Assembly: GCA_032250735.1 (NCBI GenBank)
Contig: JAVVEP010000013.1
Location: forward strand, 29,163 to 93,162
Length of the DNA stretch: 64,000 nt
From: Gammaproteobacteria bacterium
Lineage (GTDB): Bacteria; Pseudomonadota; Gammaproteobacteria; SZUA-152
Direction of reading: 5' to 3'
Positions 16,949-30,224 of this stretch are shown in pieces. The notes under the pieces are model-generated. The model saw nothing but the letters and a program-made list of their open reading frames with translations. It was not told the origin of the DNA and searched no databases. A program made the position numbers and the translations under genes. Each line of letters starts with the position of its first letter. Position 1 is the stretch's first letter.

Positions 16949-17284
16949 CTAAAAGCTGATCACCTTGTCGGCCGCCTTGACCAGGGTATAGAAATTCTGC
17001 ATGGAGCCCATCTCACAGCCCAGCTCTTCACGCAAAAAGGGCATGCTGTCTTCGCGATTGTCGCAACACACCCCACAGCCCATCAGCTTGCCGCCAAACT
17101 CATCAAAGATGTCGATCTGTTCTTCGATGTCATATTTCACCGAGGCCAGGCTCATGCACTCCACGCCCTTGCCCATCAGGAACATCGTCACCTCATCGTC
17201 ATAACCCAGGCAGGTATTGGCAAAACGCCAGGCATTCCACGCCGTCTCGGGATCATTGGAATACAACACCACCAGCACGTTCAT
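16949..17284 (-). CDS. DsrE-like sulfur-carrier family protein
   Basis: Protein of 111 residues with the DsrE/DsrF-like fold: an N-terminal strand MNVLVVLYSND, ETAWNAWRFANTCL, EVTMFLMGKGVECM, and a cysteine-containing loop GGKLMGCGVCC. Family members carry or transfer sulfur on conserved cysteines, in sulfur oxidation (DsrEFH) or tRNA thiolation (TusBCD). The cysteines C70, C73 and C74 lie where the active cysteine usually sits. It is a single gene, not a dsrEFH set, placed 41 bp after cysG, so a role in sulfur metabolism is plausible but unproven. Confidence 0.8.
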   Translation of the reverse strand: MNVLVVLYSNDPETAWNAWRFANTCLGYDDEVTMFLMGKGVECMSLASVKYDIEEQIDIFDEFGGKLMGCGVCCDNREDSMPFLREELGCEMGSMQNFYTLVKAADKVISF

Positions 17285-17325
17285 ACCCTCTCCCCGCTAT
17301 CCCCAACCCGACAACACGACCCTTT

Positions 17326-18729
17326 TCAGGATTCACCCACCGATTTGGCGCCACCAAACCAGGCCAGTTTTTTGTGCAGCGCAACCACCTTACCGACGAT
17401 GATCAGGGTTGGCGGTTTGATGGTGGTGGCATCCATCAACTCCGGCATACTGGCCAGCGTCCCCACCAGCACCTTTTGTTCCCGGGTGGTCGCCTTCTGT
17501 ACCAGGGCGATCGGCATATCCGCCGGCATACCATGCTCGATCAGCTTGGCGCACAACGTCTTCACCCCCAGCAGGCCCATGTACACCACCAGGGTCTGAT
17601 GCGGTTGTGCCAGCATCGGCCAGTTGAGATTCATGCTGCCATCCTTGAGATGCCCCGTCACGAAGGTGACAGACTGCGCATAGTCACGGTGGGTCAGGGG
17701 GATACCGGCATACGATGCCGCGCCCGCCGCAGCGGTGATACCCGGCACAATCTGGAAGCGCACCCCCTCCTGCATCAGGGTGTCGATCTCCTCGCCGCCA
17801 CGCCCAAAGATAAAGGGATCACCGCCCTTCAGGCGCAGTACGCGCTTGCCCTTCTTGGCGAGGCGGGCCAGCAACAGGTTGATGTCCTCCTGCGGCAGGG
17901 TATGTTTGTCACGCTCCTTGCCCACGTATACCAGATCGGCATCGCGGCGCGCCATATCGAGGATCTCTTCCGACACCAGCCGGTCATACACAATCACGTC
18001 CGCCTGCTGCAACAGACGCAGCGCACGGAAGGTGAGCAGGTCAGGGTCACCCGGACCGGCACCCACCAGGTAGACCTCTCCCCGATCCTCCTCGACCTGG
18101 GCGGCATCCACGGCGCTGTGCATCGCCGCCCGGGCCGCCTCTTCCTTGCCGGCAAAGATCAGTTCGGCAATCGAGCCCTGCGCCACATCTTCCCAGAACC
18201 GGCGACGCTTGTTGCCGTCGGTCAGTCTGGATTTCACCGGGTCACGGAATTCGTTCATCAGCGAGGCAAGCCGGCCGTAGGCCGAGGGGATCAGGGTCTC
18301 CAGACGGGCGCGCAGCAGACGCGCCAGCACCGGCGAGGCGCCGCCGGTAGACACCGCCACCTGCACCGGCGAGCGATCAATAATCGACGGCACGATAAAA
18401 CTGCACAGTTCCGGCTGATCCACCACGTTGACCGGAATGCAGCGGGCGTGGGCCAGTTCGGAAATATGCTGGTTGACGGCCCGGTCATCGGTGCCCGCCA
18501 CCACCAGTACACAGGCGTCCAGATCGGCGTCCTCGAAGGGTCGCGCCTCATGGCTGATCTCGCCATTGGCGACACGGTTTTGCAGACTCTCGCACAGCGT
18601 GGGTGCGATCACCTGTACCTCGGCACCCGCCCGAAACAGTAACGACACCTTGCGCGCCGCCACATCACCACCCCCCACGACCAGACAACGCTTGCCATGG
18701 AGATCAAAAAAGACGGGGAAATACTGCAT
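17326..18729 (-). CDS. cysG: Siroheme synthase (CysG, trifunctional)
   Basis: Converts uroporphyrinogen III to siroheme. The 467-residue protein starts at the ATG at 18729 (MQYFPVFFDL), preceded by AAAGG. The N-terminal dehydrogenase/ferrochelatase part has VVGGGDVAARK and STGGASPVLARLLR. The C-terminal methyltransferase part (about 215-455) has YLVGAGPGDPDLLT, LKGGDPFIFGRGGEE and VVPGIT-like VPGITAAAGAASYAGIPLTHR. Siroheme serves sulfite and nitrite reductases. It is downstream of serS, as in Pseudomonas. Confidence 0.95.
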   Translation of the reverse strand: MQYFPVFFDLHGKRCLVVGGGDVAARKVSLLFRAGAEVQVIAPTLCESLQNRVANGEISHEARPFEDADLDACVLVVAGTDDRAVNQHISELAHARCIPVNVVDQPELCSFIVPSIIDRSPVQVAVSTGGASPVLARLLRARLETLIPSAYGRLASLMNEFRDPVKSRLTDGNKRRRFWEDVAQGSIAELIFAGKEEAARAAMHSAVDAAQVEEDRGEVYLVGAGPGDPDLLTFRALRLLQQADVIVYDRLVSEEILDMARRDADLVYVGKERDKHTLPQEDINLLLARLAKKGKRVLRLKGGDPFIFGRGGEEIDTLMQEGVRFQIVPGITAAAGAASYAGIPLTHRDYAQSVTFVTGHLKDGSMNLNWPMLAQPHQTLVVYMGLLGVKTLCAKLIEHGMPADMPIALVQKATTREQKVLVGTLASMPELMDATTIKPPTLIIVGKVVALHKKLAWFGGAKSVGES

Positions 18730-18750
18730 AGTTGAACCTTTAATAATGTG

Positions 18751-18833
18751 TAGGGTGGGCAATGCCCACCAATTTCAACTTACGTTAGGGCCACTCCGGT
18801 GGGCAGTGCCTTCACGCCTACGGATGCACCCTA
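18751..18833. repeat. 83-bp imperfect inverted-repeat element (TAGGGTGGGCA type)
   Basis: TAGGGTG (18751-18757) is inverted at 18827-18833, and GGCAATGCCCACC on the left is matched by GGTGGGCAGTGCC on the right (18798-18810) with one difference. Similar TAGGGTGGGC...TGCCCACC elements are common intergenic repeats in proteobacteria. It lies between serS and cysG, just upstream of the cysG ribosome binding site, and so is inside the transcript or promoter. Confidence 0.55.
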
Positions 18834-18877
18834 CTACGATTAGTTAGACGACACCGATCTGTTAAAAACCCAAAATA

Positions 18878-20173
<1,296 letters not shown>

Positions 20174-20229
20174 CTATTTTGTTCATGGGCTAAAAACCCG
20201 CCGCGCAAGCCAAGCCTGTTGTTACTAAC

Positions 20230-20349
20230 AAGTCACATGAAGAAGATACCCTTCAATCAAGACCGTCAGCAGCAGGGATGCTGCTGTCGAGCGTACACGG
20301 ATGTATTCTCAGCGTGTCTTGATTGAAGGGTATCTTCTTCATGTGACTT
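20230..20349. repeat. 34-bp perfect inverted repeat with structured loop (MITE-like)
   Basis: Bases 20230-20263 are the exact reverse complement of 20316-20349, enclosing 52 bp that contains a further hairpin (CAGCAGC / GCTGCTG). Outer flanks are also AT-rich and partly symmetric. The arm starts AAGTCACATGAAGAAGATACC, cut here to 20 or fewer as AAGTCACATG then GATACC, which parallels the hairpin at 16861-16907. It lies between the DUF190 gene and serS. A short non-autonomous mobile element or palindromic repeat is likely. Confidence 0.6.
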
Positions 20350-20379
20350 AATAACAATTAGCGGATAATCAGTGGTGAA

Positions 20380-20691
20380 TCAATTATCGACCGACAGGTG
20401 CACGAGCCAGCTGACGATGTGACCGGCGCCAAGCCGGGGATAAAGCGACTCGATCATCGCCGCGGCCCTAACGGGTTCGTCAAAAAACTCGATTACCATG
20501 GGTAGATCCAGCGACACGTCCAGTAACGATGAGGTGTGCATCGCGCCCGATGGGCCAAAGCCGGCAATCCCGCGAAACACCGTTACCCCGCGCACGCCGC
20601 CCTCATCATGGAGCTGTTTCAATAACGCGTTCAGATGGGCCTCGGCCTCGGTGAGATACACACGCACCATGGTGACCTCGATGGTTTTCAT
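20380..20691 (-). CDS. DUF190 family protein, partner of CrcB
   Basis: Small protein of 103 residues with a GlnB-like ferredoxin fold (DUF190, PF02641). The start at 20691 is chosen because AAGGAGAGGG lies just upstream and MKTIEVTMVRVYLTE is the conserved opening. GGVRGVTVFRGIAGFG and the C-terminal LVHLSVDN region are also conserved. DUF190 genes often accompany crcB, and here the gap is 11 bp. A role in fluoride handling is inferred from that linkage, and its ligand is not known. Confidence 0.85.
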   Translation of the reverse strand: MKTIEVTMVRVYLTEAEAHLNALLKQLHDEGGVRGVTVFRGIAGFGPSGAMHTSSLLDVSLDLPMVIEFFDEPVRAAAMIESLYPRLGAGHIVSWLVHLSVDN

Positions 20692-20702
20692 CGCCCTCTC
20701 CT

Positions 20703-21074
20703 TCATACCGACCTCCCTGCCAGCACACCCAGCCAGGTGGCAACCAGACATAAGGAAACACTCAACAGCACATTCAATAATGCCTTAAACACTTCACCCG
20801 CCTCCACCAGATTCAGCGTTTCCATGGAGAAGGTGGAGAAGGTGGTAAACGCGCCCAGCAGGCCGATCAGCAGTGCCGCGCGCCAGTGCGGCCCCAGCGC
20901 CAGCTTGTCCACCAGCATCACGTACAGGAATCCCATCAACAGGGAACCCAGCACATTGACGGCCAGGGTGCCGTAGGGAAAATTACGCCCCAACAACCCA
21001 TAAATGCCGTTAGACATCCAGAACCGAAATAATGCACCGAGCGCACCGCCGATTGCTATTGCCAATACCTGCAT
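20703..21074 (-). CDS. crcB: Fluoride channel CrcB/Fluc
   Basis: Membrane channel that exports fluoride as an antiparallel dimer. 123 residues from the ATG at 21074, with four membrane segments. Conserved features are GGALGALFRFWMS, FPYGTLAVNVLGSLLMGF, and GLLGAFTTFSTFSMET, which contains the phenylalanine and threonine residues lining the fluoride path. It is between rarA and the DUF190 gene. The 50-bp gap after rarA is too short to hold a fluoride riboswitch and none was seen. Confidence 0.93.
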   Translation of the reverse strand: MQVLAIAIGGALGALFRFWMSNGIYGLLGRNFPYGTLAVNVLGSLLMGFLYVMLVDKLALGPHWRAALLIGLLGAFTTFSTFSMETLNLVEAGEVFKALLNVLLSVSLCLVATWLGVLAGRSV

Positions 21075-21124
21075 AGGTTGATCGATTTCCCCGCTCCGGT
21101 TTAAACCATTTACTAACAAGGCGA

Positions 21125-22474
21125 TTAGTCCGTCTGCTGCGGATTTTTATTCAATTGCCGCAGGTAACGCAAACGCTCGCCGATCCTGATTTCCAGGCCA
21201 CGTTCCACGGGACGATAGTATACCCGCTCGCCCAGGGCCTCCGGAAAATATTTCTCCCCCGCCGCAAAGCCGTCCGCCTCGTCATGGGCGTAACGATAAG
21301 CCTTGCCGTAATCCAGTTCCTTCATCAGTTTGGTGGGCGCATTGCGCAGGTGCAACGGCACCTCCTGCGAACCCTCCCTGCGGGCATCACCCATCGCCGC
21401 ATTGAAGGCGGTATACACCGCGTTACTTTTCGGTGCGCACGCCAGATACAACACGGCCTGCGCCACGGCCAGTTCGCCCTCGGGGCTGCCGAGACGCTCC
21501 AGCACATCCCAGGCATTCAGGGCCAGTTGCAGACCGCGCGGATCGGCGTTGCCGATATCTTCCGAGGCCATGCGCACCACCCGGCGGGCGACATACAGCG
21601 GGTCACAGCCGCCATCCAGCATGCGCGTCATCCAGTACAGGGCCGCATCCGGATTGGAACCGCGCACCGATTTATGCAGCGCGGAGATCTGGTCGTAAAA
21701 GGCCTCGCCGCCCTTGTCAAATCGGCGCAGGCCACCGGCCAGCACCTCGTTTAACAGCGCCTCGTGCAGGTGTTCGACGCCATGCTCATCCGCCTCTGCC
21801 AGATCGCCGGCGATCTCCAGCAGATTCAAGGCCCGACGTGCATCACCATCGGCGGCACTCGCCAGGGCGTCACGCTGGGCGTCCTCGACCTGCAAGGCGC
21901 GGGCGCCCAAACCGCGTTCCACATCCGCCAGGGCCTGATCGATAATGCGGCGTATCTCCGCCACGCTCAGGGATTTGAGCACGTACACCCGCGCCCGCGA
22001 CAGCAGCGCGTTATTCAGTTCAAACGAGGGATTCTCGGTGGTGGCGCCGATGAAGGTCACCGTGCCGTCTTCCACAAAGGGCAAAAAGGCATCCTGCTGG
22101 GACTTGTTGAAGCGATGCACCTCGTCCACAAACAGCACCGTGGCGCGGCCCTGTTCATTACGCAGACGCCTGGCGGAGTCGATGGCGGCGCGGATATCCT
22201 TCACCCCGGAGAGCACCGCCGACAGACTAATAAACTCCGCCGCGGCGCTGCGCGCAATCATCCGCGCCAGGGTGGTCTTGCCGGTACCCGGTGGCCCCCA
22301 GAACACCATGGAATGCAGCTTGTCCGACTCGATGGCCAGCCGCAGCGGTTTGCCCTCGCCGAGCAGATGGGTCTGTCCACAGTATTCCGACAGGTTACGC
22401 GGGCGCATGCGATCCGCCAGCGGGTGACTGCGCGGGTCGTCGTTAATGGCGAAAAGGTCGATAGAGTTTTGCAT
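21125..22474 (-). CDS. rarA: Replication-associated recombination protein A (RarA/MgsA)
   Basis: AAA+ ATPase of 449 residues acting at stalled replication forks, homologous to clamp-loader subunits and human WRNIP1. It has [17 protein letters not shown] near the start, Walker [10 protein letters not shown], Walker [20 protein letters not shown] (shown within 20 residues), sensor 1 [12 protein letters not shown], and the C-terminal tetramerisation region with [12 protein letters not shown] and [13 protein letters not shown]. It is in the conserved ftsK-lolA-rarA block. Confidence 0.96.
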   Translation of the reverse strand: MQNSIDLFAINDDPRSHPLADRMRPRNLSEYCGQTHLLGEGKPLRLAIESDKLHSMVFWGPPGTGKTTLARMIARSAAAEFISLSAVLSGVKDIRAAIDSARRLRNEQGRATVLFVDEVHRFNKSQQDAFLPFVEDGTVTFIGATTENPSFELNNALLSRARVYVLKSLSVAEIRRIIDQALADVERGLGARALQVEDAQRDALASAADGDARRALNLLEIAGDLAEADEHGVEHLHEALLNEVLAGGLRRFDKGGEAFYDQISALHKSVRGSNPDAALYWMTRMLDGGCDPLYVARRVVRMASEDIGNADPRGLQLALNAWDVLERLGSPEGELAVAQAVLYLACAPKSNAVYTAFNAAMGDARREGSQEVPLHLRNAPTKLMKELDYGKAYRYAHDEADGFAAGEKYFPEALGERVYYRPVERGLEIRIGERLRYLRQLNKNPQQTD

Positions 22475-22545
22475 GTGTCAAATAGCGTCGAAATGCAGGG
22501 CCTTGCTAGTGGCGTAAACCGCAAGTAGAAAGTACTGCCTTGTCT

Positions 22546-23193
22546 CTAACCAGAATCACCCACCACATCCACCCCCTTGGGCGGCACGAAACGGAAACGC
22601 TCCTCGGGCAGGCTCACCCCGGTTTGCACATTGGTAAAGACCAGCCGGGTCTGCTGGCCAAAGCCGTCCACCAGTTCCATGCTCAACAGGTGCTGCGGGC
22701 CGAAGCCGAGGCGTATCTCCTTGAAACCGGTGTCCGCCTGCTTCGGTATCAGACGCACCCACTGCAGCGCATCCTCGCGATCGGTGATCGCACTGACCTC
22801 AAAGCGTTCGCTCACATCCCCGGTGCCGCTGAGCAACAGGGCCGGGGTGTCGCCCAGCGCCGCGTCCATCGGTTTGACGATCACCTGCTCCAGGTCCACA
22901 TCGTAGATCCACAGGCGCTGACCATCGGCGACAATCTGCTGCTGGTAGGGCTGGATATAGTCCCAGCGAAACCGGTTCGGCCGCTGCAACAGCAGGGTGC
23001 CACTCGACTGCTCGGGCTGGGCAAATGCCGCGGCCTGCACGGTCTGCACAAAGTCCGCGCGCATACTGCCCTGCTCGGCAAAAAAGGCCTGCAGGCGCTC
23101 AGTGACCGAGGCCGCCGGCAGGGAGAGCGGCAGCAGCAATAGACAGCCGAGCAAAAGCGGGCGCAGGGAAAATGTTTTGTGGTTACACATCAT
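22546..23193 (-). CDS. lolA: Outer-membrane lipoprotein carrier protein LolA
   Basis: Periplasmic chaperone that carries lipoproteins from LolCDE to LolB. 215 residues with a signal peptide of about 27 residues (LRPLLLGCLLLLPLSLPAA), then the LolA beta-barrel half with MRADFVQTV, GTLLLQRPNRFRWDY and DGQRLWIYDVDLEQV. It is downstream of ftsK, the usual gammaproteobacterial order. Two ATG codons are adjacent at the start. Confidence 0.94.
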   Translation of the reverse strand: MMCNHKTFSLRPLLLGCLLLLPLSLPAASVTERLQAFFAEQGSMRADFVQTVQAAAFAQPEQSSGTLLLQRPNRFRWDYIQPYQQQIVADGQRLWIYDVDLEQVIVKPMDAALGDTPALLLSGTGDVSERFEVSAITDREDALQWVRLIPKQADTGFKEIRLGFGPQHLLSMELVDGFGQQTRLVFTNVQTGVSLPEERFRFVPPKGVDVVGDSG

Positions 23194-23257
23194 GATGATT
23201 TACTCATTCCTTCCAGACATAGCGGAGACGTTCAACAGGGACAGATTCGTTCACAAC

Positions 23258-23332
23258 GGGGACAGATCTATTTTTTCGCCAAGGCTGGAGGAGCTGGACG
23301 ATGATGCTCGATGAAAAAATAGATCTGTCCCC
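23258..23332. repeat. REP-like inverted repeat GGGGACAGATCTATTTTTTC
   Basis: Bases 23258-23277 are the exact reverse complement of 23313-23332, separated by 35 bp. Partial copies (GGGACAGATT at about 23238-23247, and CGGTCCCCTGACC at about 23341-23353) flank it. Such GGGGACAGAT...ATCTGTCCCC palindromes are typical of sequences mobilised by REP-associated tyrosine transposases, but no transposase gene is in the window. It fills the lolA-ftsK gap. Confidence 0.65.
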
Positions 23333-23367
23333 TGACCGGTGCGGTCCCCTGACCTGAGGATTAAAAA

Positions 23368-25677
<2,310 letters not shown>

Positions 25678-25741
25678 GGTCGCCTTGTGCCTCGTTCTGG
25701 ACGATAACGTGGGGGCATAATCGCAAGCCCCTCTTAATCGC

Positions 25742-26806
25742 CTATGTTAACCCTTTCAGCGCCGAATGTACGACCTCTCCGTGCCGGAGATTGATGCCGC
25801 GCCGCAGCTCGGGGTGTTGTTGCCAGTCCGGCCGGGCCAGACGGGCGACATAGGGAATCAGCGCCGCCGAGAGCGCCTGTGAGGCGGTACGCGGCACCGC
25901 GCCCGGCATGTTGGTGACGCCGAAATGGATCACCCCATCCACCACAAAGGTGGGATTGGCGTAGTCCGTGGGGCGGGTGGTTTCGATGCAGCCGCCCTGG
26001 TCGACCGAGATATCGATGATCACGCTGCCGGCGCGCATCTCGGCCACGGTCTGCGCGCTCACCAACCGGGTCGCCCGCTGACCGGCGATCAACACCGCGC
26101 CGATCAGCAGATCCGCCTCCACCACCGCCTGATGCAGGGCATCGGGATAGGGATAGAGCCCGGTGACATTGTTGCCCAGGGCGCGCATCCGGGCCAGCTT
26201 GTCGCGATCGCGATCAAACACCGTGACCTCGGCCCCCATCGCGGCGGCCAGCAGCGCGGCACTGCCGCCTGCCACCCCGGCCCCCAGCACCACCACCCGG
26301 CCGCGCTCGGCGCCCGGCACGCCACCCAGCAGGATGCCTTCTCCCCCCTGCGGCTGGTGCAGCAGATGGGCCCCCACCTGCACCGCCACCCGGCCAGCGA
26401 TATCGCTCATGGGCGCGAGCAGGGGTAACAGACCGGTATCGGTCTCCACGGTCTCAAAGGCCACCGCAGTGACCCCGGTCGCCTGCAGGGCGTGCAGCAG
26501 GCCGAGGTCTGCCGCGAGGTGCAGATAAGAAAACAGCAGCTGATCCTTGCGCAACAGCGCCACCTCCACCGGCTGCGGCTCCTTGACCTTGACGATCATC
26601 TCCGCCGCGTCATAAACGGCCGCGGCCGTGTCCATCAGGGTCACGCCCAGGTCCGCATAGGCCTGATCCGGGTAGCCGCTCAGGCGGCCGGCGCCAGCTT
26701 CCACCAGCACCTCATGGCCCTGCTCCACCAGCTGTCCGGCAGCGGCGGGGATCAGGCCCACCCGGCCTTCCAGCACGCGTATCTCTTTGGGTACACCGAT
26801 TTTCAT
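25742..26806 (-). CDS. ald: Alanine dehydrogenase
   Basis: NAD-dependent L-alanine dehydrogenase, interconverting alanine with pyruvate and ammonia. 354 residues, slightly shorter than the usual 370. The N-terminus [18 protein letters not shown] contains the substrate Arg. VKVKEPQ carries the catalytic Lys and SYLHLAAD the catalytic His. The Rossmann motif [18 protein letters not shown] and [16 protein letters not shown] complete it. It is not part of the equivalent Pseudomonas block and appears inserted between ftsK and trxB. Confidence 0.93.
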   Translation of the reverse strand: MKIGVPKEIRVLEGRVGLIPAAAGQLVEQGHEVLVEAGAGRLSGYPDQAYADLGVTLMDTAAAVYDAAEMIVKVKEPQPVEVALLRKDQLLFSYLHLAADLGLLHALQATGVTAVAFETVETDTGLLPLLAPMSDIAGRVAVQVGAHLLHQPQGGEGILLGGVPGAERGRVVVLGAGVAGGSAALLAAAMGAEVTVFDRDRDKLARMRALGNNVTGLYPYPDALHQAVVEADLLIGAVLIAGQRATRLVSAQTVAEMRAGSVIIDISVDQGGCIETTRPTDYANPTFVVDGVIHFGVTNMPGAVPRTASQALSAALIPYVARLARPDWQQHPELRRGINLRHGEVVHSALKGLT

Positions 26807-26976
26807 ACCGCATTCCTTGTTGTCATGTTTCGGGCCAGGCGCAATCCCGTGCAGTATAACCAGAATCCAACGGGCCCTGTAGCAACCGACAGAATCACCT
26901 AAAGCACTGCGGGTTTATTGACGATATGGCAGAAGGCAGGCCGTTGACCTGCACACATAACAGGATATGGGCTCGC

Positions 26977-28251
26977 ATGCTCCAGCGTTTCCGACATCGC
27001 CAGGATACCGAACACGAACAGGCACTGATCCGTGTCGGCCTGGCCGGCTTCGCGCTGATTTTTCTACTGGTCTCCTATCAGGTGACCGGCAAAACCGAAC
27101 ACCGCACCGAAGTGCTCATCGCCGCCCTGCTGTATCTGGCCTTCTCCATCGGCCTGGTCGCCGTGCTCTGGTTTCACGCCACACCCTCTCCCAGCCGACG
27201 CCTAACCGGAATTATCATCGACATGGGCATTGTCACCTATGCCCTGTCGGTCACCGGTGATATTGGCGCACCGCTCTATGGCGGCTATCTGTGGGGCATC
27301 ATCGCCAACGGCTTTCGCTTCGGCAAAAACTATCTGTACGCCGCACAGGCAATAGCCGTGGCGGGATTCTGCTGGGTGATCGCCACCGGGGCGTTTTGGC
27401 AACAGTACCCCATGTTCGCCATCGGGCTGCTGATCTGGTTGATCGTCATCCCGCCCTATATCTCGATTCTGCTGAATCGGCTCAGCGAGGCCGTATCCAA
27501 GGCCAAAAAGGCCGACATGGCCAAAAACCACTTTCTGGCCAATATGAGCCACGAGTTGCGCACACCGCTGAATGCCATTCTGGGTTATAGCGAGATACTG
27601 GGCGAGGAGATGCGCGATAGCGGCCAAACCGGACATGCTCGCGACCTGAAGAATATTCACAATTCCGGCATCCATCTGTTGGGGCTGATCAACGAGGTCC
27701 TCGACCTATCGAAGATTGAAGAAGGCCGGATGGATGTGTTTTATGAAAACATCGACATCCATGAATTGACCCACGATGTCGCCGCTACCATTCGACCGCT
27801 GGTGGAAAAGAATGCCAATCAGTTTGAGATTGATGTGGCCAGCGGGATTACCACCCTGCGCACCGATGTCAACAAGCTCCGCCAGGTGCTGTTCAATCTG
27901 CTGAGCAACGCCTGCAAATTTACCCACAACGGACACATCCGTCTGGCGGTGAGCCAAAAGACCATGGGGCACGACGAGCAGAGTAAGGAGTACCTGGTCT
28001 TCAAGGTGACCGACAGCGGCATCGGCATACGGGCAGAAAAGATCGAATCCATATTTTTACCGTTCCATCAGGAAAGCCAGGACATCAGCAAGGCATTTGG
28101 CGGCACCGGCCTGGGCCTGACCATTAGCAAACGCTTTTGTGAACTCATGGGCGGCAAGCTGCTGGTGAAAAGCGCCAAGGGTGAAGGCTGCTGCTTCAGC
28201 GCAGTGTTACCCATTCCCCCCGCGGAGATCTCAAAGGCAACATCTCTCTAA
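26977..28251 (+). CDS. Membrane sensor histidine kinase (RpfC-like sensor, no receiver)
   Basis: Kinase of about 424 residues from the ATG at 26977. An in-frame ATG at 26926 is an alternative, and neither has a strong ribosome binding site. Charged N-terminus RFRHRQDTEHEQALIR precedes five to six membrane helices in the first 170 residues, a layout seen in RpfC-type sensors. HisKA has MSHELRTPLNAILGYSE (His at about residue 192). The ATPase part has VTDSGIGIRAEK and GTGLGLTIS. No receiver or HPt follows, so the partner is elsewhere. It is divergent from ald. Confidence 0.9.
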   Translation: MLQRFRHRQDTEHEQALIRVGLAGFALIFLLVSYQVTGKTEHRTEVLIAALLYLAFSIGLVAVLWFHATPSPSRRLTGIIIDMGIVTYALSVTGDIGAPLYGGYLWGIIANGFRFGKNYLYAAQAIAVAGFCWVIATGAFWQQYPMFAIGLLIWLIVIPPYISILLNRLSEAVSKAKKADMAKNHFLANMSHELRTPLNAILGYSEILGEEMRDSGQTGHARDLKNIHNSGIHLLGLINEVLDLSKIEEGRMDVFYENIDIHELTHDVAATIRPLVEKNANQFEIDVASGITTLRTDVNKLRQVLFNLLSNACKFTHNGHIRLAVSQKTMGHDEQSKEYLVFKVTDSGIGIRAEKIESIFLPFHQESQDISKAFGGTGLGLTISKRFCELMGGKLLVKSAKGEGCCFSAVLPIPPAEISKATSL

Positions 28252-28278
28252 AACCGGCCCACGCGATCGACGGCCTCT

Positions 28279-28308
28279 GGCGGCGGGCCATTAATTTTGC
28301 CCGCCGCC
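28279..28308 (+). terminator. GC-rich stem-loop between the kinase and trxB
   Basis: GGCGGCGGGC (28279-28288) is the exact reverse complement of 28299-28308 with a 10-base AT-rich loop, 28 bp after the kinase stop codon. No T-run follows, so termination is plausible but unproven. Confidence 0.4.
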
Positions 28309-28422
28309 CTCCCGCTGCGCACGGATTCGTACTATATTGGCAGTCTGCTGACTGCAAGCCATGCGCCGTTTACGCACGCTGCGACCACCCCGAAATTCAC
28401 CGTCTTTTGTAGGAGTTTTTAA

Positions 28423-29379
<957 letters not shown>

Positions 29380-29412
29380 GATCGAGAAGCAGCAGGGTCC
29401 GCGGGGAAACTC

Positions 29413-29469
29413 AGAGCCTGTGAAAAAATCGACGGCCGTAGCGAGGGCGTCGAATTTTTCACAGGCTCT
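29413..29469. repeat. 22-bp inverted repeat acting as bidirectional terminator
   Basis: AGAGCCTGTGAAAAA... at 29413-29434 pairs with 29448-29469 with one mismatch and a 13-base loop. It separates the convergent trxB and PilZ genes, its right arm touching the PilZ stop. A and T runs inside the arms suit termination on both strands. Its outer sequence TTTCACAGGCTCTCAG recurs near 3346 and, degenerate, near 62443, so it is also a dispersed repeat. Confidence 0.6.
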
Positions 29470-30146
29470 CAGCCCTGTCCGCGAGCGATACGCTGGTAGA
29501 CAAAGGCATGCACCAACACCGATTGCGCGCGATCAATCAGACGCAGTTCGACACCGTGATGGAAATAGCGCTGACCGACCTTTTCACCCCGCTCGGTGCG
29601 GATATTGCGCACGATGGCCTGCAGGGTCACCTCTTCCACCTCATCGGCCACATCAAAACTCATCGACACCAGCAAGCCCTGACCGGTTTCCACCAGGGGG
29701 CTTTTGGCGATCAGCAAGGCGCCACTGGTGCTCATGTCCTGGATGGTCACCGGCTGGGATGGCTGGGCGGCATCGGCCGCAAACGAATCCGCCAGACAGG
29801 GATGCACCGTGGCCGGCATATTCAGGTCCACCCGCAGCGCCTTGCGCACGGTGACCGCCTGCACGTTTCTGGGGAAACTCAAATGCAGATGGGGATACGG
29901 CCGGGCAACGGAACAGATCACGGTCACTGAGAAACCCACGATCTCATTTCCCGACATCAGGCGCACGATCAGCGACTGCCCCTCACTGATGGGCAGCACG
30001 TGTCCGTCCACCATCGGCGTGGTGACCAGCAGGCTCTTGCCGGCCAGGTAGCCGATTACCTTAACGTAATAGCGTGTGCCCTGATCGGCCGCCACCTGCA
30101 GCTGCAAATTATCACCAATATCCAGGGCCAGCTCTTTTCCAGACAT
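29469..30146 (-). CDS. PilZ-domain c-di-GMP receptor protein (YcgR-like)
   Basis: Protein of 225 residues. The N-terminal half (about 10-95) looks like the YcgR-N beta barrel (GDNLQLQV, KVIGYLAGKSLLVTTP). The PilZ domain starts at RKALRVDLNMPATV, where the RK..R motif at about 100-104 binds c-di-GMP, and continues with a D.S..G motif (DMSTSGALL). YcgR proteins act as flagellar or adhesion brakes. No flagellar genes are nearby, so the output is unknown. It is convergent with trxB. Confidence 0.88.
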   Translation of the reverse strand: MSGKELALDIGDNLQLQVAADQGTRYYVKVIGYLAGKSLLVTTPMVDGHVLPISEGQSLIVRLMSGNEIVGFSVTVICSVARPYPHLHLSFPRNVQAVTVRKALRVDLNMPATVHPCLADSFAADAAQPSQPVTIQDMSTSGALLIAKSPLVETGQGLLVSMSFDVADEVEEVTLQAIVRNIRTERGEKVGQRYFHHGVELRLIDRAQSVLVHAFVYQRIARGQG

Positions 30147-30224
30147 GCGTTGATCACCCGTTCCGACTAAAATTTATCATTGAATCCGACCCACAAAAGA
30201 TAAGGCCTCGTATACCGTTTACCT

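Noticed and set aside
20703..21124. Possible fluoride riboswitch upstream of crcB
   Set aside because: Only about 50 bp separate rarA and crcB and no conserved riboswitch core is visible.
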